Assembly (NCBI GenBank): GCA_944382835.1
Contig: CALWNP010000013.1
Location: forward strand, 1-60,495
Reading direction: 5' to 3'
Length of the DNA stretch: 60,495 nt
Source of the DNA: an uncultured Gemmiger sp.
Lineage (GTDB): Bacteria; Bacillota; Clostridia; Oscillospirales; Ruminococcaceae
Shown one piece after another: positions 25,801-33,554 of the stretch; position 1 is the first letter of the stretch; each line of letters starts with the position of its first letter. Under the pieces are notes generated by a model that was not told the origin of the DNA, ran no database searches, and saw only the letters and a program-made list of their open reading frames with translations. The position numbers were made by a program, and so were the translations under genes.

Positions 25801-26312
25801 GTGTCGTCGGTGCGGCCCCGGTCATAGAGATCGGCAAAGGCGCAGAACTCCGGGTCGGCGTAGGCCTCCTCCAGCACGGCAGCCAGGGTTTCCTGCCGGA
25901 TGCGGAAGAGGCTGGCCTCGTCGGCAGTTTCAAAGTCGGGGGGGATTTCCAGCGCTGAGAAATGCTGCTGGACAAAATGCAGGCAGAAAGCGTCCACCGT
26001 CCCGATGGAGGCCCGCTGCAGCCGCATCTGCTGGCGGCGCAGCCGCACATCGCCGGGATGGGCCCGCACCTCGGCCACCAGCCGCTGGGTGATGTCGGCC
26101 CGCAGCTTGGCCGCAGCCGCGTTGGTGAAGGTCATGATCAGCAGGCTGTCCGCCTCGGCGGGGTGGTCGGGGTCGGTGATCAGTCCCACTGCCCGCTCCA
26201 CCAGCACCCGGGTTTTGCCGCTGCCCGCCGCCGCGCTGACCAGCAGGCTGCCCCCGCGGGCGGTGATCGCCGCGGCCTGGGCAGGGGTAAATTGAATCTT
26301 GGCTTCGGCCAT
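22815..26312 (-). CDS. addA: ATP-dependent helicase/nuclease subunit A (AddA)
   Basis: UvrD-type motor and nuclease of the AddAB enzyme that resects double-strand breaks up to Chi. The 1165-residue product has Walker A AAAGSGKT (27-34), YADYEHLTLELL and VDEYQDTN (motif II), the GDIKQSIYRFRQADP motif III, the SIMTVHRSKGLEFPIVFV segment of the 2B domain, and a C-terminal RecB-type nuclease with the metal/catalytic run ILDYKTDR (about 1121-1128). The ATG at 26312 follows AAAGGAG, 17 bases after addB, so the pair forms an operon. Confidence 0.97.
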   Translation of the reverse strand: MAEAKIQFTPAQAAAITARGGSLLVSAAAGSGKTRVLVERAVGLITDPDHPAEADSLLIMTFTNAAAAKLRADITQRLVAEVRAHPGDVRLRRQQMRLQRASIGTVDAFCLHFVQQHFSALEIPPDFETADEASLFRIRQETLAAVLEEAYADPEFCAFADLYDRGRTDDTAGSAILDLYDFTRTLPHPDRALEDFAALWQQDLPPQETLWGKALLQSACAQTRGILELIDSAVLAASRDEAADRAYTAVLLDDQDRLRLLLDRLEDGRWDDALAALDQLNQWRKAGTIRGGKASNTAANAASELRDRAKKQAARLRSDFLLCTAAEFAQDRQRAAPLVAALVRAVRRFGQLYFQAKVEEKLLDYADYEHLTLELLQNPDGSRTSLCETVSRQYSAVLVDEYQDTNALQDAIYFSLARPDASNLFFVGDIKQSIYRFRQADPSVFIQKQEAWQPYPYLDPAPAAPVERPATIALDANFRSAGTVIQGINYLFEQIFSADLGGISYGDGQRLVVGKPDPAYPGLCEVDVLDGADAAADARAVAERIRQMKEEGFVVRGKEGQRPCDYGDFCILLRGRSDFPLYEVALRQLGIPVYADVTADLLDAPHLRPFAALLTVLDNPAQDVELAAVLLSPIFPYTPDDLVALRRACPRGSLYGALLHSGGERFAPFLQSMRTFRQLARTLPVPQLIEELFARTGYLAAVGAMPDGARCREDLHAYAAWAAGAGKAGLSALVRAMTAARASGGLTQGSTGQVRPGCVSIMTVHRSKGLEFPIVFVANTSHKFNTSDAIRPVLCHRTLGVGLTLRAGGRAQRYKTLPYAALAQTIRAETLSEEMRILYVALTRAQDALIVTVPLKNAAQELKRPALCAYAGTTGAETLRQFSSWAGWILTAVLLHPDSDALWQYAEFLPRHLSTNAPLTVRVVQPPAAAELPEPEADAKPDPILYESIMAGFSWTAPDAPLREIPAKVSVSAVTHAARQVALERPAFLQKSGMTGAERGTAIHAFLQSVPFDRDLDLKAEVDRQITLRLLDPDLAAQLRLEDLRPFFEGAVWRRVRQAQRVLREEPFITALPAAEVAPELARGGAGEAEVLVQGIADLVLVFADHAEILDYKTDRSRDPDFYIQAYAGQLRLYRRAFALRLPVPVTRLTLYSFTLQQEIDVPLQ

Positions 26313-26329
26313 GGATGGGCTCCTTTCGG

Positions 26330-29300
26330 TCAGGTGGTTTCGGGGGAATCCTCAAAGGAATCCCGGGTCAGGTCGGGGGTGCGCTCCCCTTCCCCGTCAG
26401 CGTGACGGCAGACCGCCCGGTAATCGCAGTAGGAACAGGGGCTGAAAGCACCGGGCACCAGCGGCTGGGCCGCAATCTCGCCGCTGTACAGGTTGCGGGC
26501 CATCTGGGTGAGCAGTTCGTCCAGATGGTCCCGGATCCGGTCCAGCTTGTCCCGGTCGGCCAGGCGGTGCTCGGCCCGCAGCGGCTTGCCGGTCTTGGCG
26601 CTGAAGCGCAGCGGCACAAAGGCGCCGGTGCCCTTGGTGTCCATGTTGCGGTAGACCGTCTCGTCGTCCAGCAGAAGCCCTTCCAGGGGGTAGTCCTGGT
26701 GGGCATCCTCGGGGGTATCTTCGGTGGGGCGGGCCTCACTGGTGGGGCTGGGGTCGGCCAGCAGATACTCCACCCCGGCGGCGGTGGCTCCGGGGAAGAG
26801 GGCCCCGCCGTTGCGCTCCAGGGTGAAGAGGTAGAGCAGCATCTGGCAGTCGAGGCCGTAGTAAACCTCCCGCAGATCAAACTTCTTGTTACCGGTCTTG
26901 TAGTCCACCACCCGCAGATAGGTCTTGTCCCCGGCGGGCATGGCGTCCACCCGGTCCACCGTCCCCACCACCCGCACGGTATGGCCCTGGCCGTCCTCCA
27001 GCTCCACCGGGGGAACCTGGGGGGCATCGGGGTGATCGGGGTCGGTGCGGTCGTCAATCCTGAGCTCAAAGGCCACCGGGTGGAAGTTGGACTGCCGCAT
27101 ATCCCGCTGGATGAACTCCAGCAGCCCCACCAGGTTGCGGCGGATACGGTCAATCAGATAGTTCATCCGTACCCCGCAGCCCGGCAGGTTGGCTTCCACA
27201 TACTCCTCCACCAGGGCATTCACCAGGGCTTCCAGTTCCTCCCAGCTGAGCCCGGTGAAGGCGGCGCCCTGGCGGCGCAGGGCATTTTCCAGCACCCAAT
27301 GGGTCAGGGTGCCGCTGATGTTGGGGGCCAGCTCGGCCTTGCGCCGGGGGCGAGCCTTGATGATGAACTCCATAAAATAGCCGAAGGGGCAGACCACATA
27401 CCGCTCGAACCGGGTGGGGCTGATCCGGATGCTGCGGCCCAGAAGGGCTTCCAGGGCGGCGGTGTCGGTGACGGCGGCCGGGGTATGGGCGGCAGCCCGC
27501 TCCACCGCGGCAAAGCCGGGGACCGCGGCGGAAGTGCCCTCCAGCTGATGCAGCGCCGCGTAGACGGCGGCCCGGCCGGGGGTGTTTTCCTGCCACAGGC
27601 TGCCCAGCAGGTCCAGGGCGGCGGCGGGGGTAGCGGCCAGATCCGCCGGGTCAGGCCGGGTTTCCGGCACCGCCAGCAGTTCCAGCGCCGGGGCCAGGGC
27701 GGCGCTCACCGGCAGCCCGGCGGCACCTCCCGGCCAGCTGAGCCACAGCCGGCGGCGGGCGGCGGTGAGGGCCTTGTAAAAGCAGACCTGTTCCCGCAGC
27801 ACCCGGTTTTCAAAGCAGTCGGGCAGTTCCGCCCCCTGGGCGATCATGGCGTCCCGGTCGGCGTGGGTCAGCAGGCCGGTGTCCCCGGGGGTCTGGGGGA
27901 ACTCCCCTTCCGCCAGGCCCAGCACAAAGCAGGCGTCGGTCTCGGGCAGCCGCATCCGCCCCGCCGTGGTCACAATCACGCTGTCCAGGCTCTGGGGGAT
28001 GTGGCCCATGTCGGTGGTGCGCAGCAGCAGGGTGAAGAGATCGTCGTAGTCGGCGGGGGTCAGCAGATTGGGCTGGCCGTCGGCGGCGGTGCCCACCAGC
28101 CGGACCATCTGGTCCAGCAGGCCGGCAACCACGTTCCACTCCCGCAGGGCCTCGTCGGCGGCGGGCAGTTCTCCCTGCTCCCGCAGCTCCTCGGCCAGAG
28201 TTTGCAGCGCCTTTTCCGCCCCCAGGGACTGGAGGAAGAAATAGAGTTGTTTGGTCAGGGCGGTGACATCCGCCCCCCGGGCCTTGGACAGGAAAGTCTG
28301 GGTCCGCTCCACCAGAAAGGCCCGGGCGGATTCGGCGGCTTTCAGGTCCGCCTCGTCCTGCTCGGTGAACCGGTCGGTGTAGCCCGCCGGGTTGCGGGTG
28401 AAGGGATGGCGCCAGTCCTCGGCCAGCAGATTCCAGGTGTAGGCATAGTTTTCCAGGGCGCACTGGGCCTCGGCGGGCAGATCTACCAGGCCGGTTTTCA
28501 GCATCGCCAGCAGTCCGCGGCTGGACAGCCCCCCGCGCAGCAGGCCTAGCGCCGCATGGACCGCCCGGGCGGGGGCGGTGTTCTCGGGGGTGGTGGGCTC
28601 ATCGCAGAAGAGGGGGATGTCCTGCAGCCGGAATTCGTACCGCAGGGCGGGCAGATAGGGCCCGGCGTCCCGGCAGATCACCGCCATCCGGCGGTAGGGC
28701 ATACCGGCCCGGGCCAGCTTTTTGATCTGGGCCGCCACCGCCTTGGCCTCGTCCTGGCGGCTGTCCGCCGGGTAGACGGTGATGGCGGGGGCGGCCGGTT
28801 CCACCGTCAGCTGAGGGGTGTAGGTGGGGTCGGCCAGCAGCAGATTCAGCTCGGCCAGGACAGGGGTGTCCCGGTGGCGGGGGTCCTCCCGCAGCACCTC
28901 CTGGCGCACCGGAACCCCGGCCCGCTGGGCCAGCGCCTGGAGGGAGGCCGCCACCTGCTTGGCCCCGCTGAAGACCCCCATGCCGCCGGTCAGGTCCTGG
29001 GTGCCGTCGCAGCAAAGGCTGATGGTGACATCGGCCACCGGCAGCATGGCGGCCAGCAGCGCCCGCTTGGGGGCGTTGAAGGTATCGAACTCGTCAATGT
29101 ACACCCCCCGCCCGGCGAAAAAGGTGGGCTCCAGGCTGCGGGCGGCCAGCTCCTGGCGGTCGCCGGGATCGGTGGCGGTCTGGGCCAGCAGCGCCTCGTA
29201 GGTGCTGTAGATCAGGGCCAGCTCCGACAGCTTTTCGGTATCGGCACCGGGCGCGGTGGCATAGGCCGCCAGGGTATCGGGGCGGACGCCGGCGCTTTTG

Positions 29301-29677
29301 AGCTCCTCGATGGTCTGGGCCGCCTTTTCACAGAAGGCGGCGCTGCGGCGCTGGCGGTTGTAGTAGACCACCCGGTCCAGCAGACTGTCCAGGGCGCGGC
29401 GCACCAGCACCGCCCGGCCCGCCTCGGTGAGGGTGGGCACCGCCGCACCGCCGTAGCGGCGCAGCAGGGTTTCGGCCAGGCTGGTGAAGGAATAGCTCTC
29501 CACATAGCCCGAGAGGCTGTCCCCCAGGGTGCGGTAGAGGTTGCCCTCGGTGGAGGAGGTGAATTGTTCCGGCACGATGAGGATGCTGTGCCGGCCCGCC
29601 TCGGCGCGGCTGCGCAGCTCCCCGAAGAGCCGCCGGGATTTTCCGCTGCCCGAAGGCCCCAGAATCAGATTGAGCAT
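26330..29677 (-). CDS. addB: ATP-dependent nuclease subunit B (AddB)
   Basis: Second subunit of AddAB; recognises Chi and holds an iron-sulfur nuclease domain. The 1115-residue product starts with a P-loop (GPSGSGKS, 7-14), followed by helicase-like domains. The C-terminal nuclease has RVVDYKTGNKKFD, and four cysteines (one in YVVCPFGYF, three in CSYCDYRAVC) are spaced as in the [4Fe-4S] AddB family. The start at 29677 follows AAAGGAGAG; longer frames run through the promoter. Confidence 0.96.
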   Translation of the reverse strand: MLNLILGPSGSGKSRRLFGELRSRAEAGRHSILIVPEQFTSSTEGNLYRTLGDSLSGYVESYSFTSLAETLLRRYGGAAVPTLTEAGRAVLVRRALDSLLDRVVYYNRQRRSAAFCEKAAQTIEELKSAGVRPDTLAAYATAPGADTEKLSELALIYSTYEALLAQTATDPGDRQELAARSLEPTFFAGRGVYIDEFDTFNAPKRALLAAMLPVADVTISLCCDGTQDLTGGMGVFSGAKQVAASLQALAQRAGVPVRQEVLREDPRHRDTPVLAELNLLLADPTYTPQLTVEPAAPAITVYPADSRQDEAKAVAAQIKKLARAGMPYRRMAVICRDAGPYLPALRYEFRLQDIPLFCDEPTTPENTAPARAVHAALGLLRGGLSSRGLLAMLKTGLVDLPAEAQCALENYAYTWNLLAEDWRHPFTRNPAGYTDRFTEQDEADLKAAESARAFLVERTQTFLSKARGADVTALTKQLYFFLQSLGAEKALQTLAEELREQGELPAADEALREWNVVAGLLDQMVRLVGTAADGQPNLLTPADYDDLFTLLLRTTDMGHIPQSLDSVIVTTAGRMRLPETDACFVLGLAEGEFPQTPGDTGLLTHADRDAMIAQGAELPDCFENRVLREQVCFYKALTAARRRLWLSWPGGAAGLPVSAALAPALELLAVPETRPDPADLAATPAAALDLLGSLWQENTPGRAAVYAALHQLEGTSAAVPGFAAVERAAAHTPAAVTDTAALEALLGRSIRISPTRFERYVVCPFGYFMEFIIKARPRRKAELAPNISGTLTHWVLENALRRQGAAFTGLSWEELEALVNALVEEYVEANLPGCGVRMNYLIDRIRRNLVGLLEFIQRDMRQSNFHPVAFELRIDDRTDPDHPDAPQVPPVELEDGQGHTVRVVGTVDRVDAMPAGDKTYLRVVDYKTGNKKFDLREVYYGLDCQMLLYLFTLERNGGALFPGATAAGVEYLLADPSPTSEARPTEDTPEDAHQDYPLEGLLLDDETVYRNMDTKGTGAFVPLRFSAKTGKPLRAEHRLADRDKLDRIRDHLDELLTQMARNLYSGEIAAQPLVPGAFSPCSYCDYRAVCRHADGEGERTPDLTRDSFEDSPETT

Positions 29678-29719
29678 GGATCTCTCCTTTTGCAGAACAG
29701 GGATGGTGGTGTTGGGGGT

Positions 29720-29728
29720 ATTATACCA
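29720..29728 (-). promoter_or_regulatory. Extended -10 promoter of addBA
   Basis: TGGTATAAT on the minus strand between spoIIR and addB, about 43 bases before the addB start. No good -35. Confidence 0.65.
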
Positions 29729-29750
29729 CACTCCGGTCCCCGGCTGCCAG

Positions 29751-30386
29751 TCAGCGCCCGCTCATCTTCTGCCAGGCAGCCCGAGCCGAATCCCACAGGG
29801 CAAACCGCACCTCGTATCCCCCGAAGACCAGGGCGTTTTCGGCGGCACCGGGGTAGCGGCCCTCGCTGGTTCCCACGCAGAGTTCGGGGTAGAGCACGCA
29901 GAACCAGTTGTGTCCGGCGGCCGCCCCCAGCTCGATGCGCAGGGCGGTGTACTCCCCCGCCGGCAGCCGGAAGCTGCCGTAGTCCCGGGCGGGGAAATCG
30001 GCGGTTTCCAGCCGCACCGCCACCGCCTGGTCGCTGTGTTCCCGGCGCAGGGTGCGCTCGGCAATCTGCTGGAAGACCGGCAGCGCCTGCCGCACCGCCT
30101 CCACCGCCTGGATTTTGTCGGTACTGCCTTGGAGAATGGTCTCCATCTCCCCCAGAACGGCGTCCCGGACCTTGAGCTTGAGGAGCTGATCCTCGATGGT
30201 ATCGCTGTTGGCCAGGATGTGCAGCCGCAGGGTGTCCCGGCAGACCGCCCGGCAGGCGTCCTGGTACCGGAAGACCGCCACACTAAGTACCACGCTGAGC
30301 ACCAGCCCCAACAGGCAGCCCCATTCCAGCACGGTGCGCCGGCGGCTGCGGCGGGCGCCGGGTTTTGCAACCAAAAATTCAGACAT
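29751..30386 (-). CDS. spoIIR: Stage II sporulation protein R (SpoIIR) family
   Basis: In spore formers SpoIIR is secreted from the forespore and triggers SpoIIGA to activate sigma-E in the mother cell. The 211-residue product has a basic N-terminus, one membrane/signal segment (about 22-40), then the diagnostic LRLHILANSDTIEDQLLKLKVRD (from about 53) and the C-terminal FCVLYPELCV. The ATG at 30386 has AAGGGGAG upstream, but that site is inside the 3' arm of a terminator-like hairpin and a T6 run directly precedes the ATG. No other sporulation gene is in the window. Confidence 0.9.
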   Translation of the reverse strand: MSEFLVAKPGARRSRRRTVLEWGCLLGLVLSVVLSVAVFRYQDACRAVCRDTLRLHILANSDTIEDQLLKLKVRDAVLGEMETILQGSTDKIQAVEAVRQALPVFQQIAERTLRREHSDQAVAVRLETADFPARDYGSFRLPAGEYTALRIELGAAAGHNWFCVLYPELCVGTSEGRYPGAAENALVFGGYEVRFALWDSARAAWQKMSGR

Positions 30387-30428
30387 AAAAAACTCCCCTT
30401 TCGCCCGCAAGTATGGGCCAAAGGGGAG
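30387..30428 (-). terminator. Terminator of ispE that contains the spoIIR ribosome site
   Basis: CTCCCCTTT (minus strand, 30428-30420) pairs with AAAGGGGAG (30401-30393), followed by six T (30392-30387) that touch the spoIIR start codon. The hairpin should both end the ispE transcript and hide the spoIIR ribosome site in any read-through mRNA. Confidence 0.85.
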
Positions 30429-30446
30429 ACGGATAAACATTGAAAA

Positions 30447-31355
30447 TCAGCCGCGGTTCTGGGGGGCAGGCTTGCGCCGGCTGAAGAGCACCCGGGCGCC
30501 GCCCCGGTCGGGCTGGGCCAGATAAACCTTGTCGAAGGACTGGCGCAGGGCCTCGGCGGCCGCCTTGGCCTTGTCTTCCTCGGCAAAGACGCCGAAAACC
30601 GCCGCGCCGCTGCCGGTCATCTGGCTGGTCAGGGCGCCGTGGGCGTTGAGCTGGTCGCAGATGGCCGGGGTTTCCACCGCACCGCTGCAGTGTTCCAGGG
30701 CGTTGCCGGCGGCGGCGCAGACCCCCGCCAGGTTCCCGGCCCGGATGGCCTGCTCCTGCTCTTCACAATTGGGATGGACCGGGCTGCCCATGGTGTCGTA
30801 GCGCTGGAAGGCCTCGGGGGTGGACACCCCCACGCTGGGCATGACCACCACAAACCAGCAGGGCGGGCAGGGCGGCAGGGGTTTGAGCAGGTCCCCCACC
30901 CCCTTGACCCGGCAGGTGCCCCCCATGAGGGCGAAGGGCACATCGGCCCCGATGCCGGCCCCGATGGCGCAGAGCTCGCTCATCGAAAGGTGGGCGTCAT
31001 AGAGGGCATTCATCCCCACCAGCACCCCGGCGGCGTCGGCGCTGCCGCCCGCCATGCCGGCCCGCACCGGCACATGCTTGCGGATCACAATGTCCACCCC
31101 GGCCAGCAGGCCGGTGTAGTGGAAAAAGGCCAGTGCCGCCTTGACGGCGGTGTTCTTTTCGTTCACCGGCACAAAGCTGCCGGGCATCCGCACCGTGAGC
31201 TTGTCGCTGCGGTGGAGGTTGAGACGCTCGTAGAGGGTGATGGTCTGCATGACCATATCCAGGTCATGGTATCCGTTGGGCAGGGTGCCCACCACATCCA
31301 GCGAAAGGTTGAGCTTGGCCGGGGCAAGCACGGTCACCGAGGTTTTTGGCGTCAT
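30447..31355 (-). CDS. ispE: 4-diphosphocytidyl-2-C-methyl-D-erythritol kinase
   Basis: GHMP-family kinase of the MEP isoprenoid pathway; phosphorylates CDP-methylerythritol. The 302-residue product starts with APAKLNLSLDVVG (about 11-23), the ATP-binding GMAGGSADAAGVL near 98, and the C-terminal MTGSGAAVFGVF. The Ala in GMAGGSADA replaces the more usual Leu/Gly and Ser. The ATG at 31355 has AGGAG upstream. It is 27 bases after the aminotransferase and is likely the last gene of lrp-aminotransferase-ispE. Confidence 0.95.
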   Translation of the reverse strand: MTPKTSVTVLAPAKLNLSLDVVGTLPNGYHDLDMVMQTITLYERLNLHRSDKLTVRMPGSFVPVNEKNTAVKAALAFFHYTGLLAGVDIVIRKHVPVRAGMAGGSADAAGVLVGMNALYDAHLSMSELCAIGAGIGADVPFALMGGTCRVKGVGDLLKPLPPCPPCWFVVVMPSVGVSTPEAFQRYDTMGSPVHPNCEEQEQAIRAGNLAGVCAAAGNALEHCSGAVETPAICDQLNAHGALTSQMTGSGAAVFGVFAEEDKAKAAAEALRQSFDKVYLAQPDRGGARVLFSRRKPAPQNRG

Positions 31356-31382
31356 GGAAAAACACTCCTGTTCTGTGATGGA

Positions 31383-32561
31383 TCAGTCCTTTGCCCAGCC
31401 GTTTTCCCGCAGGAACTCCCGGATGCGGCGCAGGGCGGTTTCCAGATGATCCACGCTGTAGGCATAGCTGATGCGGGCGTAGCCTTCCCCGCAGGCGCCG
31501 AAGGCCTCGCCGGGGATGATGGCCACCGCTTTTTCGTTGAGCAGCCGCTCGCAGAATTCCTCGCTGGTCAGGCCGCTGCGCTGGATGCTGGGAAAGACGT
31601 AAAAGGCGCCCCGGGGCTCGAAGCAATCCAGCCCCATCTCGTTAAGGGCCTTGACCACCAGACGGCGGCGGCGGTTGTACTCGTCCCGCATCATCTCGAT
31701 GGCCTCGTCGCACTGGCGCAGCGCCACCACCGCGGCGTACTGGCTGGTGGTGGGGGCGGACATGATGCAGCTCTGGTGGATCTTGGTCATGATCTTGATG
31801 ACCGGTTCGGGTCCCACCGCGTAGCCCAGCCGCCAGCCGGTCATGGCATAGGTCTTGGAGAAGCCGTTGACCACGATGGTCCGCTCCTTCATGCCGGGCA
31901 GCGAGGCGATGCTCACATGGCGGTCCAGCCCATAAGTAAGCTCGGCGTAGATTTCGTCCGAGAGTACCATGATGTCGGTGCCCCGCAGCACCTCGGCGAT
32001 GGCCTCCAGATCCTTCTGGCTCATCACCCCACCGGTGGGGTTGTTGGGATAGGGCAAGATCAGCAGCTTGGTGCGGGGGGTGATGGCGGCGCGCAGCTGT
32101 TCGGGGGTCAGGCGGAAATCGTCCTCGGCCCGGGTGGCGATGTGCACCGGCACCCCGCCGGTGAGCTGGGTGATGGGCTCATAGCAGACAAAGCAGGGCT
32201 CGGGGATGATGACCTCATCCCCCGGGGCCACCAGCGCCCGGATGGCCATGTCGATGGCCTCGCTGCCTCCCACCGTGACCAGCACCTGTTTGGGCTCATA
32301 TTCCAGCTCAAAGCGGCGGGCCAGGTAACGGGTGATCTCCACCCGCAGCTCCATCAGGCCGGCGTTGGCGGTGTAGCGGGTGCGGCCCTGTTCCAGGCTG
32401 CGGATGCCGGCGTCCCGGATGCTCCAGGGGGTCTTGAAATCCGGCTCCCCGACGCCCAGGGAGATGCAGTGGGGCATATCAGCCGCCAGGTCAAAGAACT
32501 TGCGGATGCCGGAAGGGCGCATGGCCTTGGCGGCCGGCGCAAGCAGAGAATCATAGTTCAT
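31383..32561 (-). CDS. Class I/II PLP-dependent aminotransferase
   Basis: Fold-type I aminotransferase of the aspartate/aromatic subgroup, 392 residues. Signs: SLGVGEPDFKTP (about 33-44), PNNPTGG (substrate loop), SDEIYAELTY and the PLP lysine in NGFSKTYAMTGWRLGY, with the late R in FEPRGAFYVFP. Substrate not certain (aromatic amino acids or aspartate). The ATG at 32561 overlaps the stop of the Lrp-type regulator by one base (TGATG), so the two are translationally coupled and the regulator probably controls amino-acid use through this operon. Confidence 0.92.
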   Translation of the reverse strand: MNYDSLLAPAAKAMRPSGIRKFFDLAADMPHCISLGVGEPDFKTPWSIRDAGIRSLEQGRTRYTANAGLMELRVEITRYLARRFELEYEPKQVLVTVGGSEAIDMAIRALVAPGDEVIIPEPCFVCYEPITQLTGGVPVHIATRAEDDFRLTPEQLRAAITPRTKLLILPYPNNPTGGVMSQKDLEAIAEVLRGTDIMVLSDEIYAELTYGLDRHVSIASLPGMKERTIVVNGFSKTYAMTGWRLGYAVGPEPVIKIMTKIHQSCIMSAPTTSQYAAVVALRQCDEAIEMMRDEYNRRRRLVVKALNEMGLDCFEPRGAFYVFPSIQRSGLTSEEFCERLLNEKAVAIIPGEAFGACGEGYARISYAYSVDHLETALRRIREFLRENGWAKD

Positions 32562-33040
32562 CACAGCACGGTACACTCTCTTTCGTCAGCTTCCTCACTC
32601 TGGTAGAGCTTGCCGCCCCGCTTGTAGGCCCGCAGCACAAAGCTGGTGGCGGTGGACAGCACATCGTCCAGCGGGGACAGGCGCTTGGCCACAAAGAGGG
32701 CAATCTCCTGGAAGCTGCGCCCCTTGATGACCACCTGCAGGTCATAGCTGCCGCTCATAAGCAGCACGCTGTCCACCTCGTCAAAGCTGGCGATGGTGGA
32801 GGCAATCTCGTCAAAGCCGCGGCTCTTACGGGGAGAAACATGCAGCTCAATGACTGCTTCCACCAGGTTGACGCCGGCGGCCTCCCAGTCGATCAGGGCC
32901 TCGTATCCCCGGATGTACCCCTGGGTGGCGGCCTCATCCATCATGGCGGCCACCTCGGTGGGGGTCTTGTCCAGCATGGCGGCGATGTCCTCGATGGGCA
33001 GCCGCGCGTTTTTCTCAAGAATGCGAAGCAATTCTTCCAT
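32561..33040 (-). CDS. Lrp/AsnC-family transcriptional regulator
   Basis: A 159-residue leucine-responsive-type regulator. The N-terminal winged helix-turn-helix is about 1-60 (LLRILEKNARLPIEDIAAML...), followed by a RAM ligand-binding domain (VNLVEAVIELHVSPRKSRGFDEIASTI, then DSVLLMSGSYDLQVVIKG). It likely senses an amino acid and acts on its own operon; the partner gene is the coupled aminotransferase. The ATG at 33040 follows AAAGGGG. Confidence 0.93.
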   Translation of the reverse strand: MEELLRILEKNARLPIEDIAAMLDKTPTEVAAMMDEAATQGYIRGYEALIDWEAAGVNLVEAVIELHVSPRKSRGFDEIASTIASFDEVDSVLLMSGSYDLQVVIKGRSFQEIALFVAKRLSPLDDVLSTATSFVLRAYKRGGKLYQSEEADERECTVL

Positions 33041-33083
33041 AGGTGTTTCCCCTTTCTGGCTCTCATGGTAAAGGTATGCGGCT

Positions 33084-33092
33084 ATTATACCA
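33084..33092 (-). promoter_or_regulatory. Extended -10 promoter of lrp-aminotransferase-ispE
   Basis: TGGTATAAT on the minus strand, 44 bases before the regulator's start. No clear -35. Confidence 0.65.
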
Positions 33093-33164
33093 TATCAGGA
33101 CGCAGTTTGCACCTGTTGTCGAAAAACTTCCCCGCCCCGGGGCCGGCGGCAGGGCATTCCGCCC

Positions 33165-33193
33165 TTCCCAAACCCGGTACAATCTGATATAAT
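33165..33193 (+). promoter_or_regulatory. Promoter of the ACT-DUF711 operon
   Basis: TATAAT at 33188-33193 preceded by TGA (extended -10), with TTCCCA at 17-base spacing. Confidence 0.7.
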
Positions 33194-33268
33194 AAGGCCG
33201 GTTTCTACCCTTTGGTGGGCAGATGCCGTGAGATTGTGTAACTTGTAAAGGTAAAGGGGTGCTTATCC

Positions 33269-33538
33269 ATGAAAGCTGTCATCACCGTCATCGGTCATGA
33301 TACCGTGGGCGTCGTCGCCAAGGTCAGCGGTGTCTGTGCCGAGCTCAACATCAACATCGAAGATGTGACCCAGAGTATCCTGCAGGAGATGTTCTGCATG
33401 ATCATGCTGGTGGACCTGTCCGCCTGCTCCGCCGAACCCGCGGCTGTCCGGGAACGGTTTGCCGCCCTTGGCAAGGAGATGCAGATGCAGGTGACCGTCA
33501 CCCGGCAGGAAGTCTTTGACGCCATGCACAAGATTTGA
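33269..33538 (+). CDS. ACT domain protein (UPF0237 family)
   Basis: An 89-residue single ACT domain ([21 protein letters not shown]..., then [11 protein letters not shown]) of the type similar to the GcvR half-domain. ACT domains bind amino acids. It is followed 16 bases later by a DUF711 gene; this two-gene pairing is conserved in many Firmicutes, but its role is not established. Confidence 0.92.
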   Translation: MKAVITVIGHDTVGVVAKVSGVCAELNINIEDVTQSILQEMFCMIMLVDLSACSAEPAAVRERFAALGKEMQMQVTVTRQEVFDAMHKI

Positions 33539-33554
33539 CGGAGGCGGCACAGGG

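Noticed and set aside
26315-28549. Very long antisense ORF over addB, and similar ones over most genes
   Set aside because: High GC makes the antisense frames open; products are Gly/His/Val-rich with no ribosome sites or family motifs.
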